Source of the DNA: Pseudomonadota bacterium
Lineage (GTDB): Bacteria; Pseudomonadota; Gammaproteobacteria; Burkholderiales; Burkholderiaceae_D
Direction: 5' to 3'
Assembly: GCA_023435945.1 (NCBI GenBank)
Contig: JAEZLB010000306.1
Coordinates: forward strand, 1-6,239
Length of the DNA stretch: 6,239 bases
Made by a program: the position numbers and the translations under genes. Shown here piece after piece: positions 1-5,603 of the stretch. Positions within the stretch are counted from its first letter, which is position 1. Each line of letters starts with the position of its first letter. The notes below the pieces were generated by a model that saw only the letters and a list, made by a program, of their open reading frames with translations, did not search any database and was not told where the DNA came from.

Positions 1-182
1 GCTAACACCCATTGAAGTTGGCAGAAAACTACCTAGCAAAGACAAATATCTTTCCTGCAATTCGTATCACTGCATACGCTATTTCACCAAGCTTGCGCAA
101 TCACAGAAGCGGGAACCTGACCGAAAGAAAAATAACTAATTGCAAAATGAATTTTATTAACCCTTTTTCTTAAAGGCTAAAT

Positions 183-257
183 ATGCAATCCATTATTTAT
201 TTGATTGGGCTGGCAGTCGTCATCTACGCAATTCTCGCCTTCATTGGCATTTTGTAG
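183..257 (+). CDS. Single-span membrane microprotein, 24 aa, unknown function
   Basis: The sequence shows an ATG preceded by AAAGG (172-176) at a six-base spacing, then 24 codons and TAG. After Met-Gln-Ser the peptide is almost entirely hydrophobic (Ile, Leu, Val, Ala, Tyr, Gly, Phe), with no charged residue at all, so it should form one transmembrane helix. Very short hydrophobic peptides of this style are common near stress genes in betaproteobacteria, but I cannot assign this one to a named family and give no function. It lies about 330 bp upstream of a CsbD-family stress gene on the same strand and may share its regulation, though the long gap argues for separate transcription. The good ribosome binding site and clean hydrophobic composition support a real gene. 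Its small size and the lack of a clear promoter keep confidence moderate. Confidence 0.6.
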   Translation: MQSIIYLIGLAVVIYAILAFIGIL

Positions 258-348
258 GAACAACATAGCTCTCAGCAAGAAGGTAAGGCAAGGTGACGAC
301 CCTGTCTTGCTGACAGACATGCGGCGTAAAAAGATGAGTGTTGTCCTC

Positions 349-366
349 AAGGGGCCGTCTCCTTTT
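349..366 (+). terminator. Weak candidate terminator after the microprotein gene
   Basis: AAGGGG (349-354) pairs with CTCCTT (359-364), including one G-T wobble, around a CCGT loop. Only a short T run (363-366) follows. The stem is short and the U-tract poor, so this is a tentative end point for the microprotein transcript. Confidence 0.2.
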
Positions 367-406
367 AAGAACATTATTTCTATTTGCAGTTCATCTTGGA
401 CGCCAT

Positions 407-432
407 AAAAAAACCGTCGGCATAACCGACGG
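407..432 (-). terminator. Intrinsic terminator oriented leftward
   Basis: CCGTCGG (414-420) and CCGACGG (426-432) form a perfect seven-base-pair GC-rich stem around a five-base loop. On the + strand the stem is preceded by seven A residues (407-413). Read on the minus strand this is a GC stem followed by a run of seven U, the form of a Rho-independent terminator. The + strand side lacks a T run, so it should stop leftward transcription only. No minus-strand gene is recognisable to its right within the window. Confidence 0.55.
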
Positions 433-495
433 AGAAGCTGATTTCATGGGAATGAAAGAAGCGTGGGGTAGACCGCTTTTTGTCTAAAGAGTTTA

Positions 496-527
496 GTTCT
501 TGAACATTTTTATTAATGTTAAGGAAC
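496..527. repeat. Imperfect 32-bp inverted repeat overlapping the CsbD promoter
   Basis: The left arm GTTCTTGAACATT (496-508) and right arm AATGTTAAGGAAC (515-527) are reverse complements at 11 of 13 positions, around a six-base TTTATT centre. The right arm contains the GGAAC of the proposed sigma-E -35 element, so a protein bound here would cover the promoter. It could be an operator, or a hairpin in a transcript entering from upstream. Neither reading is proven. Confidence 0.5.
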
Positions 528-550
528 CGAAGTGCGCGGCTTTTATCAAA
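523..550 (+). promoter_or_regulatory. Sigma-E (RpoE)-like promoter of the CsbD gene
   Basis: GGAACCG (523-529) and TCAAA (546-550) are separated by 16 bases. The established RpoE consensus is GGAACTT, a spacer of 15 to 16 bases, then TCAAA, so five of seven -35 bases, all five -10 bases and the spacing agree. The expected start point, a few bases after 550, would give a leader of roughly 28 bases before the ATG at 585. The element sits directly before a stress-type gene, which fits envelope-stress control. It is a prediction from consensus matching only. Confidence 0.55.
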
Positions 551-584
551 TAAATTACGGGTGTAATCCTAAAAGGAGATATTT

Positions 585-755
585 ATGAACCGAGACCAAG
601 TCAAAGGCAGCATAAAAGAAACGGCCGGTAAAGTTCAGGAGAAAGCAGGTCAGATTTTCCAAAATCGGGACCAACAAGCCAAAGGCCAGCAAAAACAGGG
701 AGAAGCCAAAGTCGATAAGGCAGTAGGTGGCGTCAAGGACGTCTTCAAAAAATAA
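585..755 (+). CDS. CsbD-family stress protein, 56 aa
   Basis: This encodes a small, highly charged, cytoplasmic protein of the CsbD family, abundant stress-induced proteins known from Bacillus CsbD (sigma-B regulon) and E. coli YjbJ, whose molecular role is unsettled. The family signature is visible: the N-terminus MNRDQVKGSIKETAGKVQEK (residues 1-20) matches the usual N-D-x-x-K-G-x-x-x-x-x-x-G-K-x-x-E pattern. A second half repeats Lys-Gly and Gly-Glu-Ala-Lys spacing and ends in a Lys-rich tail. There is no signal peptide or membrane segment. A length of 56 aa is slightly short but normal for the family. The start is fixed by a strong AAGGAGAT site (573-580). The gene stands alone between a sigma-E-like promoter and a strong terminator, so it is probably monocistronic and induced by stress. 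Confidence 0.93.
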   Translation: MNRDQVKGSIKETAGKVQEKAGQIFQNRDQQAKGQQKQGEAKVDKAVGGVKDVFKK

Positions 756-773
756 CAAGGCCACCGTGCCTTA

Positions 774-813
774 AGCCTGCTTGTCAGTGACAAGCAGGCT
801 TTTTATTTATTTT
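774..813 (+). terminator. Rho-independent terminator of the CsbD gene
   Basis: AGCCTGCTTGTC (774-785) and GACAAGCAGGCT (789-800) form a perfect 12-bp stem with a three-base AGT loop, followed by a T-rich tract (800-813). It starts 18 bases after the CsbD stop codon and separates the stress gene from the signalling operon. Confidence 0.93.
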
Positions 814-1022
814 CCTTGCGGAACACAGAGACCTTTAATAAAAAAACATGTCATCGGCATGAGTTTCCGCAAAGAAATGTAAGAAAACCTCACTCTTTCC
901 CTAATGCGATTTTCCGGATTGATAAAATTTATCTTCTAAAAAGTTTCGCTGATCTTCCCTCGCCGGTCTCTTGCATCGAGCGAGGCTAAACCCACAGCAT
1001 CTTCGGAAAAGCTCGCGCGGAC
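814..1022 (+). other. Non-coding leader upstream of the signalling operon
   Basis: These 209 bases should hold the operon promoter. The first part is A/T-rich. GATAAA (921-926) and TTTATC (928-933) form a perfect inverted repeat around a single A, a possible operator. TAAAAT (923-928) inside it could be a -10 element, but I find no good -35 at the right distance. An in-frame TAA (987-989) blocks any upstream extension of the kinase gene. No consensus promoter can be assigned with confidence. Confidence 0.4.
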
Positions 1023-4000
1023 ATGCCTATACACGACAGTACCAAAACCTCCTCCTACCCATTTATCATTGGCTTCACGATTTTGGTATTCATTATCGAC
1101 ACCCTCACTCCGCTAGGTTTTGCGGAATGGGTGCTGTATGTAATACCCGTGGCACTGGCCTCACTGGAGTCCCGCCCCCAGATGCCGTTGGTAGTCGCCG
1201 TCTGCCTGGCCCCCGTTCTCATTTTCGGCTATCTATTTTCCCCGGAGGGAAGCGACGCTACCGTGGCGATAGTCAATCGTGTGATGGCATTCTTCGTCGT
1301 GTTTGCTGTAGCCTACCTGTCCCGCAACATCATCCGCGAAAGATTATTGTCACAGCGCCTGAGCTGGCTGAACTCAGGACGCGAACAAATATCACGCAGT
1401 GTCCTCGGCGAACTCACTCCTCATGAAATAGGCGAAAAAGTCTTGCACGTCCTGGCAAACTACCTGGGTGCGCAAGTAGCCACCTTGTACCGTGTCGAAG
1501 GCAACCATCTTGAACGTCTGGCCACCTATGCACTGGATGCCGAGCGTACCCCCGTCACCATTCCGCTGAAAAGTGGACTGGCCGGCGAGGTAGCCCGCGA
1601 AGGAGCAGCCAAGCTCGTTAACAATGTGCCTCCCGATTATCTGCACATCAGCTCCGCCACAGGTCGAGGCAAACCTGCCAATGTCGTGATCGCTCCTTTT
1701 TCCATTGAAGGCCGGGTAAACGGCGTCATAGAACTGGGCTTCTTCCGTAACGGGGACTTCAAGGATGAAATGGAATTACTGGCCCTGGTTTCGGAAAGAA
1801 TCGGCATCTCTCTGCAGACTGCGCAATATCGGGAAAACCTGAAAAACCTGCTGGATGAAACACAAAGGCAAAGCGAAGAATTGCAGACCCAGCAGGAAGA
1901 ATTGCGGGTCGCAAACGAGGAGTTGGCTGAACAAACCAAAGCGCTGCAGGAATCCCAGACGCAGCTGGAAAACCAGCACAGCAGACTTGAACAAGCCAAT
2001 ATCCAGCTGGAAGAACGCAGCGAACTGCTGGAGCAGCAAAAACTTCAGCTCATTCAGGCCCAGCAGGCTGTCGAACGCAATGTCGTCGAACTGGAACGCG
2101 CCAATCAATACAAATCGGAATTCCTTGCCAACATGTCGCACGAATTGCGCACACCGCTGAACAGTTCACTGATCCTTTCCCACATGCTGGCCGAAAACAA
2201 GAATGGTACGCTGACCGAAGACCAGGTGCGCTATGCGAAGACGATTCACGATGCCAACAAGGATCTGCTCGCCCTGATCAACGACATCCTCGATCTGTCA
2301 AAGATTGAATCCGGCCAAGTCGAATTGCATGTGGAAACGGTGCGCATCAAAAATATCACCAGCTCGCTGCAGGATATTTTCGAACCCATCGCAGCGCAGA
2401 AATCCCTGAACTATCGCACCACCGTCCATCCCGATGTGCCGGACACACTGATTACAGACAGCCAGCGCCTTCAGCAGATTCTCAAAAATCTCCTGTCGAA
2501 TGCTTTCAAGTTCACGCAGCAGGGCGAAGTGGAACTGGGCATCTCCACCCATGAAGACAGGATCCGCTTCTCCGTACGCGATACCGGTATAGGTATCTCA
2601 GCTGAACAGCAGGAAGTCATCTTCGAAGCATTCCGGCAAGCCGATGGCAGCACCAGCCGCACCTATGGCGGTACCGGACTGGGCCTATCCATATCGCGTG
2701 AACTGGCCGGACTGCTAAAGGGACAGGTAACGGTCAGCAGCGAGGTAGGCAAGGGTAGCATTTTCTCCGTTGACATCCCTCTCGTGCTGAATGTGGAAGC
2801 CGATGCTGACGATGCGGTATCGGATACAGTCGCCGTGCTTGAGACAACCAAACCGGCTGCTCCTGCCTCGCTGATGCATCCAGCAACGACAAAGCCGTCC
2901 CAATCGCTTCCAGCGAAAGATGCGCCCCCGGCGCCCTCCATTCCGGATGATCGCAACAATCGTCAACACGAACGGCTGATTCTGGCGGTGGAAGACGATG
3001 AAAACTTCGCCCGCATTCTGTATGACATGGCGCATGAAATGGACTTCGACTGCATTCATGCGGCCAGCGGCGCCGAAGCCATCCGCCTGGCAGAAGAACA
3101 CATGCCTAACGGCATATTGCTGGATATTGGGCTGCCGGACCAGTCTGGACTGAGCGTGCTTGAAAAGATCAAGCGCAACCCTTCTATCCGCCATCTGCCG
3201 GTGCATATCATTTCGGTCGACAACTACATGCAGGCCGCCTATGAAATGGGCGCGGTGGGTTATGCCTTAAAACCCGCAGCGCGTGATGACCTGGTCAAGG
3301 CAATCAGCCGACTGGAAAATGTACTCAATACCAAGGCACGCCGCGTACTGATCGTAGAGGACAATGCGCCGCTGCGCGAGAGCCTGTCCGCGATGCTGAC
3401 TGCCGAAGACATAGAAATCACGCACGCCGGCAGCATTGCAGAAGCACTCGATAAGCTCTCATCACTAACCTTCGACTGCATGGTCATGGACTTGATGCTG
3501 CCTGACGGTTCGGGTTATGAGTTGCTGGAGAAAATTTCCATGGAAGGTAAATATGCCTTCCCGCCTGTCATCGTGTATACCGGTCGGGTGCTGACACGCG
3601 ATGAAGAACAAAAACTGCGCCGTTATTCCCACTCCATCATCATCAAGGGTGCACGTTCGCCTGAACGATTGCTAGATGAGGTAACGCTCTTCCTGCACCG
3701 AGTGGAGTCGAATCTGCCCCCCGAACAGCAAAAACTGCTGGCCCAGGCGCGTCAGCGTGATACGGTGTTCGAGGGCCGCCGCATCCTGGTGGCTGAAGAC
3801 GATGTGCGCAATGTGTTTGCCCTCACCAGCATCTTCGAACCACTGGGTGCTACGTTGGTTATCGCACGCGATGGCGAGGAGGCCCTGCATCGCCTGCAAG
3901 AGGATGGTCGCATTGACATGGTGTTAATGGACTTGATGATGCCCAAGATGGATGGCCTCACTGCTATCCGAAAACTGCGAGAGCAGCCACAATTCAAAAA

Positions 4001-4142
4001 ATTACCGGTGATAGCGCTGACCGCCAAGGCCATGCCCGACGACAGACGCGGCAGCCTGGAAGCAGGGGCCAGCGATTACATCGCAAAACCGATCAATGTA
4101 GACCAGCTGGTATCCTTGTGCCGTGTGTGGATGCCGAAATAA
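1023..4142 (+). CDS. Membrane hybrid histidine kinase: 4 TM - GAF - coiled coil - HisKA - HATPase - three receivers
   Basis: This 1039-aa inner-membrane sensor kinase should autophosphorylate on His373 and pass phosphate to its receivers. Domains in order: about four membrane helices (residues 13-100) with conserved-looking D26, P30, G32, E35-W36, Y39, P42 and N85-R86; a GAF sensor (about 130-268); a Gln/Glu-rich coiled coil (270-361); HisKA with H373 in SHELRTPLN; HATPase with N-box N493, G1 box DTGIGIS (520-526) and G2 box GGTGLGLS (549-556). A Pro/Ala-rich linker (about 585-648) leads to the receivers. REC1 has E657-D658-D659, D701, S731 and K750. REC2 has D823, T853 and K875, with the Lys followed by Gly, not the usual Pro. 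REC3 has E925-D926-D927, D970, T1000 and K1022-Pro. All key kinase residues are present. The ATG at 1023 is the first start after the in-frame stop at 987, and its ribosome binding site is weak. It heads an operon with cheR- and cheB-like genes. The ligand is unknown. Confidence 0.96.
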   Translation: MPIHDSTKTSSYPFIIGFTILVFIIDTLTPLGFAEWVLYVIPVALASLESRPQMPLVVAVCLAPVLIFGYLFSPEGSDATVAIVNRVMAFFVVFAVAYLSRNIIRERLLSQRLSWLNSGREQISRSVLGELTPHEIGEKVLHVLANYLGAQVATLYRVEGNHLERLATYALDAERTPVTIPLKSGLAGEVAREGAAKLVNNVPPDYLHISSATGRGKPANVVIAPFSIEGRVNGVIELGFFRNGDFKDEMELLALVSERIGISLQTAQYRENLKNLLDETQRQSEELQTQQEELRVANEELAEQTKALQESQTQLENQHSRLEQANIQLEERSELLEQQKLQLIQAQQAVERNVVELERANQYKSEFLANMSHELRTPLNSSLILSHMLAENKNGTLTEDQVRYAKTIHDANKDLLALINDILDLSKIESGQVELHVETVRIKNITSSLQDIFEPIAAQKSLNYRTTVHPDVPDTLITDSQRLQQILKNLLSNAFKFTQQGEVELGISTHEDRIRFSVRDTGIGISAEQQEVIFEAFRQADGSTSRTYGGTGLGLSISRELAGLLKGQVTVSSEVGKGSIFSVDIPLVLNVEADADDAVSDTVAVLETTKPAAPASLMHPATTKPSQSLPAKDAPPAPSIPDDRNNRQHERLILAVEDDENFARILYDMAHEMDFDCIHAASGAEAIRLAEEHMPNGILLDIGLPDQSGLSVLEKIKRNPSIRHLPVHIISVDNYMQAAYEMGAVGYALKPAARDDLVKAISRLENVLNTKARRVLIVEDNAPLRESLSAMLTAEDIEITHAGSIAEALDKLSSLTFDCMVMDLMLPDGSGYELLEKISMEGKYAFPPVIVYTGRVLTRDEEQKLRRYSHSIIIKGARSPERLLDEVTLFLHRVESNLPPEQQKLLAQARQRDTVFEGRRILVAEDDVRNVFALTSIFEPLGATLVIARDGEEALHRLQEDGRIDMVLMDLMMPKMDGLTAIRKLREQPQFKKLPVIALTAKAMPDDRRGSLEAGASDYIAKPINVDQLVSLCRVWMPK

Positions 4143-4152
4143 GTGGAAGCAG

Positions 4153-4968
4153 ATGGACCCCGATTTCGACATTGAACTGGAATTGCTGTTGCAGGGAATT
4201 TATCTGAAATATCAGTATGACTTCCGGCAGTATGCAGTAGCTTCGATAAGACGCCGCATGCAGCAGGCGATGGAGCATTTCGGTTGCCGCACTCTTTCGC
4301 AATTGCAGGACCGCGTATTGCATGAGCCGACCATCTTCCCGCAGATGCTGCGCTTCCTGACAGTACAGGTCAGCGAAATGTTTCGTGACCCGAGCTATTT
4401 CCTCACCCTGCGTGAACAGGTGTTTCCTGTGCTTCGCACCTATCCCTCGTTGAAGATATGGGTAGCAGGTTGCAGCAAGGGTGAAGAAGTGTGGTCACTG
4501 GCCATCCTGCTTGAAGAAGAGGGCCTGCTGGATCGCACCATCATTTATGCAACGGACATCAATCCGGAAGCCTTGCGGGCAGCGGAAGCCGGCATTTTCG
4601 GCCTGGACCGCATGGCCCAGTTCAGTACCAACTATCAGATGGCGGGTGGCACGAGATCCTTATCGGACTACTACATTGCCGCCTACAATGGGGCCATGTT
4701 CACACAATCGCTCAAGTCCCAAATCGTTTTCGCCGACCATAGCCTTGCAACTGATAACGTATTTTCTGAAGTGCATCTGGTCTCCTGCCGGAACGTGATG
4801 ATTTATTTCGACCGCGAATTGCAAAGCCGCGCAATCAAGTTATTTTACGAATCGCTGATACACCGCGGCTACCTGGGCATAGGCCCCAAGGAAAACCTGC
4901 GGTTTTCGCCCTATGCGCATGCCTTTGCCGAAATTGTTCCAGGCGAACGCATCTACCAGCGGCTGTGA
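4153..4968 (+). CDS. cheR: CheR-type protein-glutamate methyltransferase, 271 aa
   Basis: CheR enzymes use S-adenosylmethionine to methylate glutamate side chains, classically on chemoreceptors. The N-terminal CheR helical domain spans about residues 5-70, with the basic helix SIRRRMQQAM (31-40). The catalytic SAM-binding domain follows. Visible motifs are LTVQVSEMFRDP (69-80, family T-x-x-F-R), VAGCSKGEE (104-112, SAM motif I, usually CS-T-GEE), YATDIN (132-137, acidic residue that binds SAM), CRNVMIYFD (212-220) and LGIGPKENL near the C-terminus. Ser74 and Lys109 replace the usual Thr at two motif positions. Length is typical of stand-alone CheR, with no TPR or receptor pentapeptide tail seen. 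The start at 4153 lies 10 bp after the kinase stop, behind GTGGAAG (4143-4149); an in-frame start at 4123 would run inside the kinase gene. With no chemoreceptor nearby, the substrate may be the kinase itself (inference). Confidence 0.95.
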   Translation: MDPDFDIELELLLQGIYLKYQYDFRQYAVASIRRRMQQAMEHFGCRTLSQLQDRVLHEPTIFPQMLRFLTVQVSEMFRDPSYFLTLREQVFPVLRTYPSLKIWVAGCSKGEEVWSLAILLEEEGLLDRTIIYATDINPEALRAAEAGIFGLDRMAQFSTNYQMAGGTRSLSDYYIAAYNGAMFTQSLKSQIVFADHSLATDNVFSEVHLVSCRNVMIYFDRELQSRAIKLFYESLIHRGYLGIGPKENLRFSPYAHAFAEIVPGERIYQRL

Positions 4969-4997
4969 AGCCGCTTTCGGATTTGGAATGGAGCGAC

Positions 4998-5603
4998 ATG
5001 ATGAGTTCTCCTCGGTCTGCAGTAGATCTGATAGTAATCGGCGCCTCGGCGGGCGGCGTGGAGGCACTTGGCCAATTGTTGAGTGCCCTGCCTTCCGGTT
5101 TCGTGATACCCATACTGATTGTGTTGCATGTGCCCCCGCAGGGGCCGCATGCCTTGGTATCCATTTTCTCCCGGAAATGCAACTGCTACGCCAAGGAAGC
5201 CGAGGACAAGGAAGCAATAGAGCCGGGAATCATTTATATTGCCCCGGCTGATTATCATTTGCTGGTCGAACCGGATCACACACTTTCACTGTCGCGTGAT
5301 GAAGCCCTCCATTATTCGCGCCCATCCATTGACATGCTGTTTGAGTCGGCGGCATTGTCCTATCGGGAACGAGTGCTTTCGATTCTTCTGACAGGAGCAA
5401 ACACGGATGGTGCAAAAGGCATGAAACAAATCCAGGAATGCGGTGGACTGGCCTGGGTCCAGGACCCGGCAGAAGCAACATCACCCACCATGCCACAGGC
5501 CGCGCTGAAGCTTATCGATCCGGACCGGGTCATGACGCTGGAGGAAATAGCAGAGAGCCTGTGCAACCTGTACCCTACACAGACCGTGGTGGAGTCCCTA
5601 TGA
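4998..5603 (+). CDS. cheB: Single-domain CheB-type protein-glutamate methylesterase, 201 aa
   Basis: CheB methylesterases hydrolyse glutamyl methyl esters (and deamidate glutamine in receptors), opposing CheR. Only the catalytic domain is present. The catalytic triad is readable: Ser17 in VIGASAGGVEAL (13-24), His44 in VLHVPPQGPH (42-51) and Asp137 in LTGANTDGAKGM (131-142). The usual IAPADYHLL and SRPSIDMLFESAA segments lie between them. The N-terminal receiver that restrains canonical CheB is absent, so activity must be controlled otherwise. I chose ATG 4998 because GGAG (4990-4993) precedes it. The adjacent ATG at 5001 has a better seven-base spacing and is equally plausible. A GTG at 4965, overlapping the cheR stop as GTGA, would add 11 residues but has no ribosome binding site. 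The 3' end overlaps the next gene by four bases (ATGA). Confidence 0.94.
   Translation: MMSSPRSAVDLIVIGASAGGVEALGQLLSALPSGFVIPILIVLHVPPQGPHALVSIFSRKCNCYAKEAEDKEAIEPGIIYIAPADYHLLVEPDHTLSLSRDEALHYSRPSIDMLFESAALSYRERVLSILLTGANTDGAKGMKQIQECGGLAWVQDPAEATSPTMPQAALKLIDPDRVMTLEEIAESLCNLYPTQTVVESL

Larger units (their letters stand above)
258..584. other. Intergenic region between the microprotein and the CsbD gene
   Basis: I see no convincing gene in these 327 bases. From left to right it holds a small hairpin (CTGTC 302-306 with GACAG 312-316, five-base loop), a weak hairpin with a short T run (349-366), a leftward intrinsic terminator (407-432), an imperfect inverted repeat (496-527), a sigma-E-like promoter (523-550) and the CsbD ribosome binding site AAGGAGAT (573-580). 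An open frame at 205-408 crosses the microprotein in another frame and has no ribosome binding site or recognisable protein character. The density of hairpins leaves room for a small RNA, but none can be named. Confidence 0.6.

Noticed and set aside
93..100. TTGCGCAA palindrome as an operator
   Set aside because: An eight-base palindrome is easily found by chance, and no promoter element is positioned around it.
112..139. GGAACCT upstream of the microprotein as a second sigma-E promoter
   Set aside because: At a 15-16 base spacing the -10 position reads AACTA or ACTAA, not TCAAA. Similar GGAAC words at 257-261 and 820-824 also lack a -10.
205..408. 67-codon + strand open frame over the microprotein and gap
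   Set aside because: It has no ribosome binding site, no recognisable protein character and overlaps the better-supported microprotein in a different frame.
445..486. 13-codon + strand reading frame starting with ATG
   Set aside because: It has no ribosome binding site at a workable distance and no supporting character.
555..764. 69-codon minus-strand open frame over the CsbD gene
   Set aside because: It is the antisense shadow of the CsbD coding frame, and its Phe/Leu-rich look is just the complement of Lys/Gln codons.
971..1426. 151-codon + strand open frame over the kinase start
   Set aside because: It is a shifted-frame shadow of the kinase N-terminus with a poor start and implausible His/Arg/Pro-rich composition. 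The kinase frame carries clear domains.
1637..2141. Two minus-strand open frames of about 120 codons opposite the coiled coil
   Set aside because: Both arise from the complement of repetitive Gln/Glu/Leu codons in the kinase. There is no ribosome binding site or domain.
4123..4152. Upstream start for the CheR gene at 4123
   Set aside because: It would place ten extra codons inside the kinase gene. The ATG at 4153 has a purine-rich site before it and matches usual CheR length.
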